This document shows, piece after piece, positions 36,016 to 45,567 of a stretch of DNA of 64,000 nt (its first letter is position 1; the number at the start of each line of letters is the position of its first letter). This DNA comes from Paucibacter sp. B2R-40 (GTDB lineage: Bacteria; Pseudomonadota; Gammaproteobacteria; Burkholderiales; Burkholderiaceae_C): positions 62,243 to 126,242 of the forward strand of contig NZ_JAJIRP010000006.1 of NCBI RefSeq assembly GCF_025717555.1, read 5' to 3'. Below the pieces are notes generated by a model. That model saw nothing but the letters and a program-made list of their open reading frames with translations. It ran no database searches and was not told the origin of the DNA. The position numbers and the translations under genes are program-made.

Positions 36016-36053
36016 AAGCCTCTAAGTAAATAAGCAACTTAGGGGCTTTTTCT
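36016..36053 (+). terminator. Rho-independent terminator after tRNA-Gly
   Basis: A 12-base stem AAGCCTCTAAGT/ACTTAGGGGCTT with one G-T pair and a 9-base loop, ending in a run of T. It is 33 bases beyond the tRNA. Confidence 0.85.
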
Positions 36054-36285
36054 TTGTCAGCATGTGCCACGTTGGGGCTGTTCAGAGCAAGCGAGCAGGG
36101 GGAACAGATTGCCATTGCCCCCGTCAACGGTCCAAACGTCTCCCCGGATTTGTTCCCTCCTGTCGACCGATCCAGCCCGCAAACAAGCCACATGCCCAAA
36201 AGATATAGCCCGGCGTGCAGCGGCGGGCCGTTTCACCAGGGCCGAGACTGCACCGAGCAGGCAGCGTTAGCAATGACCGACGAGG

Positions 36286-36311
36286 GACCAGACGCTGGCA
36301 AGCGTCTGGTC
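36286..36311. other. Perfect 11-bp hairpin of unknown role
   Basis: GACCAGACGCT and AGCGTCTGGTC are exact complements separated by the tetraloop GGCA. On the plus strand a pyrimidine-rich stretch (GTCTTCCTTGCGTTTCTT) follows, too interrupted to be a classic terminator. It could end a small RNA or be a protein-binding site. No adjacent gene explains it. Confidence 0.6.
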
Positions 36312-36434
36312 GTCTTCCTTGCGTTTCTTCCTGGACACCCAAGAAATTAGGTCGCCGGCCGGGGCGAATTCCCGGCACGGTGGCGGCCATGCAGAACTAT
36401 CCAGCCCAGAACGTCCGACCTACAAGCAAGCAGA

Positions 36435-36472
36435 GAAACGAAAAGGCCCGGTTCGTTGCCGAAACGGGCCTT
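36435..36472 (-). terminator. Rho-independent terminator of the aceE-aceF-lpdA operon
   Basis: On the minus strand the stem AAGGCCCG/CGGGCCTT, with a 14-base loop that can partly pair, runs into TTCGTTT. It lies 22 bases beyond the lpdA stop. Confidence 0.8.
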
Positions 36473-36493
36473 CGATGGGGCTGGACTAAGCGC

Positions 36494-38311
36494 CTACTTC
36501 CGCGTCGGCGGCAGATCCGTACAAGACCCGTGCGCCACTTCCGCCGCCATGCCGATCGACTCTCCCAGCGTCGGATGCGGGTGAATCGTCTTGCCGATGT
36601 CCACCGCGTTGGCCCCCATCTCGATCGCCAAAGCGATTTCGCCGATCATGTCGCCCGCATGCGTGCCAACGATGCCGCCGCCGAGGATCTTGCCGTGGCC
36701 GTGCGCTTCCGGCGAGTCGTCGAACAGCAGCTTGGTGAAGCCTTCATCGCGGCCATTGGCAATCGCGCGGCCCGAAGCCGTCCAGGGGAACAGGCCCTTC
36801 TTGACCTTGATGCCTTGCGCCTTGGCTTGGTCTTCGGTCAGGCCCACCCATGCCACTTCGGGGTCGGTGTAAGCGACGCTCGGGATCACGCGGGCATCGA
36901 ACTGGCTCTTGGCCAAGTTGGCGTCCCCTAGCTGCACACCGGCGGCGACCTCGGCCGCGACATGGGCTTCGTGCACCGCCTTGTGCGCCAACATCGGCTG
37001 GCCGACCACATCGCCGATGGCGAAGATATGCGGCACATTGGTGCGCATCTGCACATCGACATTGATGAAACCGCGGTCGGTGACGGCGACGCCGGCCTTC
37101 TCGGCGGCCACCTTCTTGCCATTGGGCGTGCGGCCCACGGCTTGCAAGACCAGGTCGTACAGACCATCGCTTTTTGCCCCGTCCAGCGTCTCGAACTGCA
37201 CCTTGATGCCCTCGGGCGTGGCCTCGGCACCAACCGTCTTGGTCTTCAACATGATGTTGTCGAAACGCTTGGCATTCAACTTCTGCCAGACCTTGACGAG
37301 GTCGCGGTCGGCGCCTTGCATCAGGGCGTCGAGCATCTCGACCACGTCCAGGCGAGCGCCCAGCGTCGAATAGACGGTGCCCATTTCCAGGCCGATGATG
37401 CCGCCGCCAATGATCAACATCTTCTTCGGCGTACCCTTCAATTCAAGCGCACCGGTCGAGTCGACAATGCGCTCGTCTTGCGGCAGGAAAGGCAGACGCA
37501 CCGCTTGCGAGCCGGCCGCGATGATGGCCTGGCTGAAGTGGATGGTCTTCTTGGCGCCCGTCTTGGCTTGCGCCTCGCCGCTGGTCTCTTCGACCTCGAC
37601 ATGGTGGGCGTCGATGAAGGCGCCATAGCCACGCACGACCGTGACTTTGCGCATCTTGGCCATCGCAGCCAGGCCACCGGTCAGCTTGGCGATGACCTTT
37701 TCCTTGTGGCCGCGCAGCTTGTCGACATTGACGCTAGGCGCGCCGAAGTCAACGCCCAGATCGCCCAGGTGGGAGACCTCGTCCATCACCGCTGCCACAT
37801 GCAGCAGCGCCTTGGACGGGATGCAACCGACATTCAGGCAGACGCCGCCGAGTTGGGCATAACGCTCAACCACAATGACCTTCAATCCCAGGTCAGCGGC
37901 GCGGAAAGCGGCCGAATAGCCGCCGGGCCCGGCGCCCAGCACCAGCAGATCGCAGCTGAGGTCAGCACTGCCGGCATAAGCAGCGGCGGCGGTCGGCGCT
38001 ACGACTGGCGCTGCAGCGGGGGCAGGTGCTGCCGCTACAGCTGCCGGGGCGGCAGGAGACGCAGCCGCAGCATCGGCGCTTTCCAGCGTCAGCAACAGCG
38101 TGCCCTGGTTGATCTTGTCGCCCAAAGACACCTTGAGTTCTTTGACCACGCCGGCATGCGACGACGGGATCTCCATCGAAGCCTTGTCGCTCTCGACGGT
38201 GATCAGGCTCTGCTCCTTGGCCACCGTTTCGCCGGGTTTAACCAGCAACTCTATGATGGCCACGTCTTTGAAGTCACCGATGTCAGGGACCGTTACGTTG
38301 ATGATTGCCAT
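36494..38311 (-). CDS. lpdA: Dihydrolipoyl dehydrogenase with N-terminal lipoyl domain (pyruvate dehydrogenase E3)
   Basis: E3 of the pyruvate dehydrogenase complex; it reoxidises dihydrolipoamide using FAD and NAD. The 605-residue protein starts with a lipoyl domain (lipoylated K43 in [12 protein letters not shown]) and an Ala/Pro-rich linker, then the flavoprotein disulfide reductase fold. The FAD site is [13 protein letters not shown], the redox pair C158 and C163 is in [13 protein letters not shown], and the NAD site is [12 protein letters not shown]. An E3 with its own lipoyl domain is known from Neisseria and Burkholderiales. The ATG follows CGGGGTTGACT; a TTG two codons earlier is rejected. 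It is the last gene of the operon, 12 bases after aceF. Confidence 0.96.
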   Translation of the reverse strand: MAIINVTVPDIGDFKDVAIIELLVKPGETVAKEQSLITVESDKASMEIPSSHAGVVKELKVSLGDKINQGTLLLTLESADAAAASPAAPAAVAAAPAPAAAPVVAPTAAAAYAGSADLSCDLLVLGAGPGGYSAAFRAADLGLKVIVVERYAQLGGVCLNVGCIPSKALLHVAAVMDEVSHLGDLGVDFGAPSVNVDKLRGHKEKVIAKLTGGLAAMAKMRKVTVVRGYGAFIDAHHVEVEETSGEAQAKTGAKKTIHFSQAIIAAGSQAVRLPFLPQDERIVDSTGALELKGTPKKMLIIGGGIIGLEMGTVYSTLGARLDVVEMLDALMQGADRDLVKVWQKLNAKRFDNIMLKTKTVGAEATPEGIKVQFETLDGAKSDGLYDLVLQAVGRTPNGKKVAAEKAGVAVTDRGFINVDVQMRTNVPHIFAIGDVVGQPMLAHKAVHEAHVAAEVAAGVQLGDANLAKSQFDARVIPSVAYTDPEVAWVGLTEDQAKAQGIKVKKGLFPWTASGRAIANGRDEGFTKLLFDDSPEAHGHGKILGGGIVGTHAGDMIGEIALAIEMGANAVDIGKTIHPHPTLGESIGMAAEVAHGSCTDLPPTRK

Positions 38312-38323
38312 AGTCAACCCCGA

Positions 38324-40006
38324 TCAGAGCACGATGCGGCGGAAGTCCGCCAGAAGAGATGCGAAATAGACATTGAAGCGAGCCGCAGCCGCGCCGTCAA
38401 TGACGCGGTGATCCCAGCTCAGGCTCAGCGGCAACATCAAACGCGGCTGGAAGGCCTTACCGTCCCACTTCGGCTCGATCTGACTCTTGCACACGCCCAT
38501 GATGGCCACTTCGGGCGCATTGATGATGGGGGTGAAGTAGCGTCCGCCGATGCCGCCCAAGGACGAGATCGTGAAGCAGCCGCCGCTCATCTCGGCCGGG
38601 CCCAATTTGCCGTCACGCGCCTTCTTGGCCAGCTCGCCCATCTCCTGGCTGATCTCGAAAATGCCCTTCTTGTCGGCATCCTTGATCACCGGCACGACCA
38701 GGCCATTCGGCGTATCGGCCGCGAAGCCGATGTGGAAGTACTTCTTGAGTACCAGCTTCTGTGCGTCGCCCTCGCCTTCGAGCGAGGCATTGAACTCGGG
38801 GAACTTCTTCAAGGCCGCCACCGCCGCCTTGATCATGAAGGCCAGCATCGTCACCTTGACGGCCGCCGGGTTCTTCTCGTTTTCCTTGTTGGTCTGCACG
38901 CGGAAGGCTTCGAGCTCGGTGATGTCGGCATCGTCATGGTTGGTGACATGCGGGATCACGACCCAGTTGCGATGCAGATTGGCGCCGCTGATCTTCTTGA
39001 TCCGCGACATGTCCTTGCGCTCAATCGCGCCGAACTTCTCGAAGTCCACCTTGGGCCAGGCCAGCAGGCCGGGGAAGGCGCCGCCGCCACCCGATGAGGA
39101 CGAAGCTGCAGGTGCCAAGGCCTTTTGCGCCAGCGTCTGCACGGCACCGGCCATCACCGACTTCACAAAGCCCTGCAAGTCGATTTCCTGGATACGGCCA
39201 TGCGGGCCGCTGCCCTTGACCTCATCCAAGGGCACACCTAACTCGCGCGCTTGACGGCGAATGCTGGGGGATGCGTGCGGCAGCTTGGTGTTGATGACAG
39301 TCGGATCGTGGGCAGGTACGACTGCCGGTGCAGCCACCGCAACGGCGGCGGCAGGCGCGGCTGCGGCAACAGATGCAGCGGCGGTGGGAGCAGCAGCGAC
39401 AGCCGGTGCTGCAACAGCACCCTTCACTTCCACGATGGCCAGCAGCGAGCCCTTGGCGACCTTGTCGCCGAGCTTGACCTTCAAGTCCTTGATCACGCCG
39501 GCATGCGAGGACGGAATCTCCATCGAGGCCTTGTCGCTCTCGACGGTGATCAGGCTTTGCTCGACCTTGATGGTGTCGCCGATCTTGACAAACACCTCGA
39601 TCACCGCGACCGACTCGAAGTCGCCGATATCGGGCACAAAGACCTCGACCAGCGCGCTGGCTGCTGGGGCAGCAGCGGAAGCTACCGCAGCCACGGGCGC
39701 GGCGACCGGTGCAGCGGAAGCGGCAGCAACAGCCGGAGCCGGTGCTGGCGCGGCAACTGCAGCCTCGCCGGCAGTCTCCAGCAAAAGCACCAAGCTGCCT
39801 TCATTGACCTTGTCGCCGATCGCGATCTTGATTTCTTTGACGACGCCTGCCGCCGAGCTGGGGATCTCCATCGAGGCTTTATCGCTCTCGACGGTGATCA
39901 GGCTTTGCTCCAGCGCGACCGTGTCGCCCACCTTGACCATCAACTCAATGACGGCCACATCCTTGACGTCCCCAATATCGGGAACCTTGACTTCTACCAA
40001 TGCCAT
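38324..40006 (-). CDS. aceF: Dihydrolipoamide acetyltransferase, pyruvate dehydrogenase E2
   Basis: E2 core of the pyruvate dehydrogenase complex, 560 residues, transferring the acetyl group to CoA. It has two lipoyl domains (lipoyl lysines K43 and K159, both in [12 protein letters not shown]), each followed by long Ala/Pro/Val linkers. The E1/E3-binding domain is at about 244-280 (HASPSIRRQARELGVPLDEV), and the catalytic domain ends with SWDHRVIDGAAAARF, containing the active-site histidine near 533. A ribosome site GGAGACAAGAC precedes the ATG. It is 18 bases downstream of aceE. Confidence 0.97.
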   Translation of the reverse strand: MALVEVKVPDIGDVKDVAVIELMVKVGDTVALEQSLITVESDKASMEIPSSAAGVVKEIKIAIGDKVNEGSLVLLLETAGEAAVAAPAPAPAVAAASAAPVAAPVAAVASAAAPAASALVEVFVPDIGDFESVAVIEVFVKIGDTIKVEQSLITVESDKASMEIPSSHAGVIKDLKVKLGDKVAKGSLLAIVEVKGAVAAPAVAAAPTAAASVAAAAPAAAVAVAAPAVVPAHDPTVINTKLPHASPSIRRQARELGVPLDEVKGSGPHGRIQEIDLQGFVKSVMAGAVQTLAQKALAPAASSSSGGGGAFPGLLAWPKVDFEKFGAIERKDMSRIKKISGANLHRNWVVIPHVTNHDDADITELEAFRVQTNKENEKNPAAVKVTMLAFMIKAAVAALKKFPEFNASLEGEGDAQKLVLKKYFHIGFAADTPNGLVVPVIKDADKKGIFEISQEMGELAKKARDGKLGPAEMSGGCFTISSLGGIGGRYFTPIINAPEVAIMGVCKSQIEPKWDGKAFQPRLMLPLSLSWDHRVIDGAAAARFNVYFASLLADFRRIVL

Positions 40007-40024
40007 GTCTTGTCTCCGCGGCGC

Positions 40025-42733
40025 TTATGCGTACAGGGGGTTGATCTTGTCAGCTTTGATGCCGTACTTGGCAATCGCTTCGGCCACCTTGGCCTTGGGC
40101 AACTTGCCTTCATCGGCCAAGGAGTTCAGCGCGGCGACGACGATGTAATGCCGGTTGATCTCGAAATGCTCACGCAGCTTGTTGCGGAAGTCCGAACGGC
40201 CGAAACCATCGGTACCCAGCACCTTGTAGGAGCGCCCCGCAGGCACAAAGGCACGGATCTGCTCGGCGTAGTTCTTCATATAGTCGGTCGAGGCGATCAC
40301 CGGGCCGCTGGTCTGGCTCAGTTGCTGGCCCACAAAGCTGCCGCGCTGCGCTTCGGTCGGATGCAAGAGGTTCCAGCGCTCAACGTCCTGGCCTTCACGG
40401 GCCAGTTCGTTGAAGCTTGGGCAGCTCCAGACATGGGCGCCCACGCCCCAGTCGGCTTCCAGCAAGGCCTTGGCGGCCTGGCTTTCGCGCAGAATGGTGC
40501 CGGAGCCGAGCAGATTGACCGTCAGAGGCTTGTCGGCGGCTTCTTCCAGCAAATACATGCCCTTCAGGATCTGCTCCTCGGTACCGGCCTTCAGGCCCGG
40601 CATCGCGTAGTTCTCGTTCAGCAGCGTGATGTAGAAGTACACGTTCTCCTGCTGCTCGACCATGCGCTTCAAGCCGCTGTGCAGAATCACGCCGACCTCA
40701 TGCGCGAAGCTCGGGTCGTAGCTGATGCAGTTCGGGATGGTGCTGGCCAGGATGTGGCTGTGGCCGTCTTCATGCTGCAGGCCTTCGCCGTTCAGCGTGG
40801 TGCGCCCGGAGGTGCCGCCCAGCAAGAAGCCGCGCGCTTGCATATCACCAGCCGCCCAGGCCAGATCGCCAATGCGCTGGAAGCCGAACATCGAGTAGTA
40901 GACGTAGAACGGGATCATCACCCGGTTATTGGTCGAGTAGCTGGTCGCCGCGGCGATCCAGCTGGCCATGCCGCCGGCTTCGTTGATGCCTTCTTGCAGA
41001 ATCTGGCCATCCTTGGCCTCGCGGTAATACATCACCTGGTCCTTGTCGACCGGCGTGTAGTTCTGACCTGCGGGGTTGTAGATGCCGATCTGGCGGAACA
41101 GACCTTCCATACCGAAGGTACGCGCCTCGTCGACCAGAATCGGCACGACGCGCGGGCCCAGATCCTTGTCACGCAGCAACTGGGTCAGGAAGCGCACATA
41201 AGCTTGCGTCGTGGAGATCTCGCGACCTTCGGCGGTCGGCTCCAGCACGGCCTTGAAGGTCTCCAGCGAGGGCACGGTGAAGCTCTCTTCGGCCTTGACG
41301 CGGCGCTGCGGCAGGTAGCCGCCGAGGGCCTGGCGGCGCTCGTGCAGATAGCGCATCTCGGGCGTGTCTTCGGCCGGCTTGTAGTAAGGCAGCTTGGGCA
41401 GCTCGCTGTCGGGAATAGGGATGGCGAAGCGATCGCGGATGTACTTGATGTCTTCGTCGGTCAGCTTCTTGGTCTGGTGGACCGTGTTCTTGCCTTCGCC
41501 GGCCTTGCCCATGCCGTAGCCCTTGACGGTCTTGATCAGCAGCAGCGTCGGCTGGTTGGACGCATTGTTGTGAGCGGCGTGGAAGGCAGCAAACACCTTC
41601 TCGGGCTGGTGGCCACCGCGACGCAGATCGAAGATCTCCTCGTCGCTCATATGCTCGACCAGCTTGGCCGTCTCGGGGTACTTGCCGAAGAAGTTCTTGC
41701 GCACGAAGGCGCCGTCATTGGCCTTCATCGCCTGGTAGTCACCGTCGACGGTTTCCATCATCAGCTGCTTCAACTTGCCGCTCTTATCGCGCGCCAGCAG
41801 CTCGTCCCAGCCCTTGCCCCAGACCAGCTTGATCACGTTCCAACCGCTGCCACGGAACTCGCCTTCGAGTTCCTGAATGATCTTGCCATTGCCGCGCACC
41901 GGGCCGTCCAGGCGCTGCAGATTGCAGTTGATCACGAAGACCAGATTGTTCAGGCCTTCGCGAGCAGCCAGGCCGATGGCGCCCAGCGATTCCGGCTCGT
42001 CCATCTCGCCGTCGCCCATAAAGGCCCAGACCTTGCGGTTCTCGGTGTTGGCAATGCCGCGGGCATGCAGATACTTCAGGAAGCGCGCCTGGTAGATCGC
42101 CATCAAGGGGCCCAGGCCCATAGACACGGTCGGGAACTGCCAGAACGAAGGCATCAGCTTCGGATGCGGATAGCTGGACAAGCCCTTGCCGTCGACTTCC
42201 TGGCGGAAGCTATCCAGCTGTTCTTCGCTCAGGCGGCCTTCCAGGAAAGCGCGGGCGTAGATGCCAGGCGCGCTATGGCCCTGGATGTAGAGCAGGTCGC
42301 CGCCGTGGTTCTCACTCTCGGCATGCCAGAAATGATTGAAGCCGGCGCCGAGCATCGAGGCCAGCGAGGCGAAGGAGCCGATATGGCCGCCGAGGTCGCC
42401 GCCATCAGCTGGGTTCAGGCGGTTGGCCCGCACCACCATGGCCATGGCGTTCCAGCGCATATAGGCGCGCAGGCGCTTTTCGATCTCGATATTGCCGGGG
42501 CAACGCGCTTCCTGGTCGGCGGGGATGGTGTTCACATAAGGCGTGGTCGCCGAGAACGGCACATCGATGCCGGCTTGGCGGGCATGGTCGATGAGCTGAT
42601 TCAACAGGAAGTGCGCGCGTTCGCCGCCTTCCTCACCGATCACGGCGGACAGCGCGTCCAGCCACTCTTTGGTCTCTATCGAATCGGTGTCGTTGGCGCT
42701 GGCGCCAAGAAAAGACAGGGGCTGTGCGGACAT
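40025..42733 (-). CDS. aceE: Pyruvate dehydrogenase E1, homodimeric type
   Basis: Thiamine-diphosphate enzyme that decarboxylates pyruvate and acetylates E2. At 902 residues it matches the homodimeric AceE family. Visible features are HIGSFASLASMLGAGFNHFW, the thiamine-diphosphate/magnesium motif GDGEMDEPE at about 240-248 with the following CNLQRLDGPVRGN, and the C-terminal GTDGFGRSD. It is the first gene of aceE-aceF-lpdA, with GGAG about 11 bases before the ATG. A TTGTGC-N17-TATTCG promoter, whose -35 lies inside an inverted repeat, precedes it. The opposite strand stays open over more than 1100 codons but is a shadow. Confidence 0.98.
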   Translation of the reverse strand: MSAQPLSFLGASANDTDSIETKEWLDALSAVIGEEGGERAHFLLNQLIDHARQAGIDVPFSATTPYVNTIPADQEARCPGNIEIEKRLRAYMRWNAMAMVVRANRLNPADGGDLGGHIGSFASLASMLGAGFNHFWHAESENHGGDLLYIQGHSAPGIYARAFLEGRLSEEQLDSFRQEVDGKGLSSYPHPKLMPSFWQFPTVSMGLGPLMAIYQARFLKYLHARGIANTENRKVWAFMGDGEMDEPESLGAIGLAAREGLNNLVFVINCNLQRLDGPVRGNGKIIQELEGEFRGSGWNVIKLVWGKGWDELLARDKSGKLKQLMMETVDGDYQAMKANDGAFVRKNFFGKYPETAKLVEHMSDEEIFDLRRGGHQPEKVFAAFHAAHNNASNQPTLLLIKTVKGYGMGKAGEGKNTVHQTKKLTDEDIKYIRDRFAIPIPDSELPKLPYYKPAEDTPEMRYLHERRQALGGYLPQRRVKAEESFTVPSLETFKAVLEPTAEGREISTTQAYVRFLTQLLRDKDLGPRVVPILVDEARTFGMEGLFRQIGIYNPAGQNYTPVDKDQVMYYREAKDGQILQEGINEAGGMASWIAAATSYSTNNRVMIPFYVYYSMFGFQRIGDLAWAAGDMQARGFLLGGTSGRTTLNGEGLQHEDGHSHILASTIPNCISYDPSFAHEVGVILHSGLKRMVEQQENVYFYITLLNENYAMPGLKAGTEEQILKGMYLLEEAADKPLTVNLLGSGTILRESQAAKALLEADWGVGAHVWSCPSFNELAREGQDVERWNLLHPTEAQRGSFVGQQLSQTSGPVIASTDYMKNYAEQIRAFVPAGRSYKVLGTDGFGRSDFRNKLREHFEINRHYIVVAALNSLADEGKLPKAKVAEAIAKYGIKADKINPLYA

Positions 42734-42819
42734 GGGCTGTTGTCTCCGTCAGAGTGTTGAGGGCCGGCTTCCTTCAGCGTAGGAATGCCTTTGCCCCAAA
42801 GTGATTTAGAGGTTTACGT

Positions 42820-42848
42820 CGAATACATCGCAGCGGAGTGTCGCACAA
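42820..42848 (-). promoter_or_regulatory. Candidate aceE promoter
   Basis: On the minus strand TTGTGC and TATTCG are separated by 17 bases, about 87 bases before the aceE start. The -35 box lies within one arm of the 8-bp inverted repeat TCGCACAA/TTGTGCGA, so a protein binding that repeat would compete with RNA polymerase. Confidence 0.45.
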
Positions 42849-42879
42849 GTTTGGGTCACTCTCAAATTGTGCGAGAGTG
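42841..42879. repeat. Two interlocking inverted repeats in the aceE/sensor kinase spacer
   Basis: TCGCACAA (42841-42848) pairs with TTGTGCGA (42867-42874). CACTCTC (42857-42863) pairs with GAGAGTG (42873-42879). Both are perfect and they overlap by two bases, so the two RNA or DNA structures exclude each other. They lie between two divergent operons and 10 bases before the proposed kinase start. Confidence 0.6.
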
Positions 42880-42888
42880 TTTTATATT

Positions 42889-45567
42889 ATGAAATTTACT
42901 AAGAAATTAGGCCATAACGAACCCAACAACATCACTTCGCAGAGCGGCATCGCTGATGCCCGGATAATTGCCAGCATGCCCAACGCATTCGACCTCAAAA
43001 GCACCAAGCGCAAACTGCTGCTTCCTCTGCAACGACTGGCCTCCGGCTGGTGGCGCCGCCAGTCCCCGGCCCGCCAAGACCGCTTTGCCACACTGGGCCC
43101 CTTGGTCTCGGTGCTCTTGTTCTTGACCGCCATCGTCTTGGCCTTCTGGTATTTGCGCAATGAAGAAATCGAGCGCGAGTCCGAGGCCGTCAAGCGTGAT
43201 ACCGAAATCGCCCAGCAGCAAATCCGCGTGCGCCTGATTGAAAACCAGGAACAGCTGATGCGCATTGCGCGCGAGATCGTCACGCGCGCGGTGGACACCC
43301 ATGACTTCAGCGCCCAAGCCAAGGGCTTTGCGCGCGAACGCCCCGAAGTGACTCATGTGACCTGGATCAACGCCAGACGCGAAACGCGTGCCAGCGTCAG
43401 CGGCGCAGGCTTTCAAGACGACAGCCTGATGCGCTCGGATGGCAATGACCCGTCGATGCCAGTGGCCAATCAATCCAATCCACCCGAGTTGGCTTTTCAA
43501 AGCGCCAAAGAGCGACGCCAGCCGGTCTATTCGCAAGTCTTCAGCGACTACAACGGCACGGCAGTCTTCCAGGTACAAGTGCCCTTGATCGACCGCAGCG
43601 GCTTCTCCGGCGTCTTGATTGCCGAATATTCGGTCGAGGCCTTGCTGCGCTATTACGTACCGTCCGAGGTGGCGGCCCGGCACAGCATGGCGGTGTTTGA
43701 CAGCAGCGATCAGTTGGTGGCGAGTTCCGTCACGCAAATGCCCGGCAAGCGCAATAAGCGCCCCTCCATCTTGCATGAAGCACCGCTGGCACCGGCCATG
43801 AACGGCCTGGTGCTGCGCGGCGAGGGCTACCGCACCTCGATCGGTTTGATCAGCAACACCTTGTTCTGGATGGTGGTTGCACTGTCGACGCTGACCGTCT
43901 GGATGCTGTTTGGCACCTGGCGCCATATGCGCCGCCGACTGCAGATCCAGACCGCGCTGACCTCGGAGACCAACTTCCGCCGCGCCATGGAAAACTCGAT
44001 GTTGACCGGCATGCGCGCCCTCGATATGGAGTCGCGCATCTCCTACGTCAACCCGGCGTTTTGTGCCATGACCGGCTACTCCGAGGCCGAGCTGATCGGC
44101 CGCAAGCCACCCTTCCCTTTTTGGCCACCGGATCGCCTGGAAGAAAACGCCCGCCTGCTGCAGCAAGAAATTCACGGCCGCAGCCCGGCCGGCGGCGTTG
44201 AAGTGAAGATCATGCGCAAGGACGGCAGCACCTTTGATGGCCGCATGTATGTCTCACCCTTGGTTGACACCAAGGGCAAACAAACCGGCTGGATGACCTC
44301 GATGACCAATATCACCGAGGCCAAGCGCGTACGCGATCAGCTCTCGGCCTCGCATGAGCGTTTCACTACCGTGCTGGAGGGTCTGGACGCGGCGGTGTCG
44401 GTGCTGTCGGTGCAGCAGGGCGAGTTGCTGTTTGCGAACCGCAGCTACCGGCTCTGGTTTGGCGCCGACCCGGCCGGCCATGCGTTGCTGTCGGGCAGCC
44501 AACTCGGCCGCAGCAGCGGGCCCGATGTGGACGAAGAAGTCGACGACTACTCGGGTCTGCCGGCCCAACACCTCAGCGACGCCGGCACCGCGCCGCGCGA
44601 GGTCTTTGTCGAGTCACTGGAGATGTGGTTTGACGTGCGCACCCGCTATCTGCAGTGGACCGACGGGCGCCTGGCGCAGATGCTGATTGCCACCGACATC
44701 ACCACTCGCCGCCGCGCCGAAGAGCAAGCCGCGCTGCAAGCCGAAAAAGCGCAGATGACCAGCCGCCTGATGACGATGGGCGAAATGGCCTCGAGCGTCG
44801 CGCATGAGCTGAATCAGCCCCTGACCGCGATCACGAATTACTGCAACGGCATGGTGTCGCGCGTGCGCAATGATGCGATTCAGAAAGACGATCTGCTGGC
44901 GGCGTTGGAGAAGACCGCCAAGCAGGCGCAGCGCGCCGGCCAGATCATTCACCGCATCCGCAACTTCGTGAAGCGCAGCGAGCCCAAGCGCGAAGCCGCG
45001 CAGGCGCATGACATCGTCGAGGACGCGGTCGAGTTGGCCGGCATCGAGCTGCGCCGGCGCAATGTGGCCATCCACACTTATGTCGCTCAGCGCCTGCCGC
45101 AGCTGATGGTGGACCCGATCCTGATCGAGCAGGTCTTGATGAATCTGCTCAAGAACGCGGCCGAGGCGATCGACAACGCCGGCCTGCCGGCCTCAAGGCG
45201 CCATATCGAGCTGCGTGTGATCCCCAAACACACGCCCGAGTTGGGCGGCCATATCGACTTCAGCGTGACGGACATGGGGCCCGGCATGCCGGAGGAAGTG
45301 ATCTCGCGCATGTACGAAGCCTTCTTCTCCACCAAGTCGGATGGACTGGGCATTGGCCTAGGGTTATGCCGGTCTATTGTGGAGTCTCACAAGGGCCGGA
45401 TCAGGGCCGAGAACTTATACAATGGCGCAGCTATTGTGGGCTGCAGGTTCGCCTTCAGCATCCCGGTAGACATCTCCCGCCTTGATCCGACCACGCCGAC
45501 CCCAGTGGCCGGACCGGGCGGGCCAACAGCAGCATCAGTAGTAACAAACCAAATTTCGACACCATGA
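42889..45567 (+). CDS. Membrane PAS sensor histidine kinase (FixL/DctB-like)
   Basis: An 892-residue kinase. Membrane helices at about 70-89 and 320-343 enclose a periplasmic sensor of about 230 residues, which may be Cache-like. Two cytoplasmic PAS domains follow (about 355-480 and 485-610; NSMLTGMRALDMESRISYVNP marks the first). The H-box is VAHELNQPLTAITNY with phosphorylated histidine near 639. The HATPase boxes are VLMNLLKNAAEAIDNA, VTDMGPGMPEE and GLGIGLGLCRSIVESHKG. The signal is unknown. It overlaps its FixJ-type regulator by ATGA. The ATG at 42889 has only a weak upstream GAGAG; 42976, just before the conserved part, is an alternative. It is divergent from aceE. Confidence 0.9.
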   Translation: MKFTKKLGHNEPNNITSQSGIADARIIASMPNAFDLKSTKRKLLLPLQRLASGWWRRQSPARQDRFATLGPLVSVLLFLTAIVLAFWYLRNEEIERESEAVKRDTEIAQQQIRVRLIENQEQLMRIAREIVTRAVDTHDFSAQAKGFARERPEVTHVTWINARRETRASVSGAGFQDDSLMRSDGNDPSMPVANQSNPPELAFQSAKERRQPVYSQVFSDYNGTAVFQVQVPLIDRSGFSGVLIAEYSVEALLRYYVPSEVAARHSMAVFDSSDQLVASSVTQMPGKRNKRPSILHEAPLAPAMNGLVLRGEGYRTSIGLISNTLFWMVVALSTLTVWMLFGTWRHMRRRLQIQTALTSETNFRRAMENSMLTGMRALDMESRISYVNPAFCAMTGYSEAELIGRKPPFPFWPPDRLEENARLLQQEIHGRSPAGGVEVKIMRKDGSTFDGRMYVSPLVDTKGKQTGWMTSMTNITEAKRVRDQLSASHERFTTVLEGLDAAVSVLSVQQGELLFANRSYRLWFGADPAGHALLSGSQLGRSSGPDVDEEVDDYSGLPAQHLSDAGTAPREVFVESLEMWFDVRTRYLQWTDGRLAQMLIATDITTRRRAEEQAALQAEKAQMTSRLMTMGEMASSVAHELNQPLTAITNYCNGMVSRVRNDAIQKDDLLAALEKTAKQAQRAGQIIHRIRNFVKRSEPKREAAQAHDIVEDAVELAGIELRRRNVAIHTYVAQRLPQLMVDPILIEQVLMNLLKNAAEAIDNAGLPASRRHIELRVIPKHTPELGGHIDFSVTDMGPGMPEEVISRMYEAFFSTKSDGLGIGLGLCRSIVESHKGRIRAENLYNGAAIVGCRFAFSIPVDISRLDPTTPTPVAGPGGPTAASVVTNQISTP

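Larger units (their letters stand above)
35984..36493. other. Non-coding region between tRNA-Gly and lpdA
   Basis: About 500 bases with no supported gene. It holds a tRNA terminator at the left, a perfect 11-bp hairpin near the middle and the lpdA terminator at the right, each listed separately. Short frames on both strands (up to 98 codons) have no ribosome site and no recognisable family. Position 3' of a tRNA raises the possibility of an old integration scar, but I see no integrase remnant and no repeat of the tRNA 3' end. Confidence 0.6.

Noticed and set aside
36124-36390. 88-codon frame on the minus strand with a hydrophobic stretch
   Set aside because: No ribosome site and no recognisable family; it also spans the 11-bp hairpin.
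38312-38317. TTG start two codons upstream for lpdA
   Set aside because: The ATG at 38311 has the better-placed ribosome site and gives the standard lipoyl domain start.
36962-39097. 711-codon open frame on the plus strand
   Set aside because: Antisense to lpdA and aceF, low-complexity His/Asp/Gly-rich shadow.
38324-40006. Repeated lipoyl-domain DNA in aceF and lpdA as a mobile or tandem repeat
   Set aside because: The similarity is explained by three homologous lipoyl domains, a normal feature of these enzymes.
39251-42760. 1169-codon open frame on the plus strand
   Set aside because: Antisense to aceF and aceE, both unmistakable; the frame is a codon-bias artefact.
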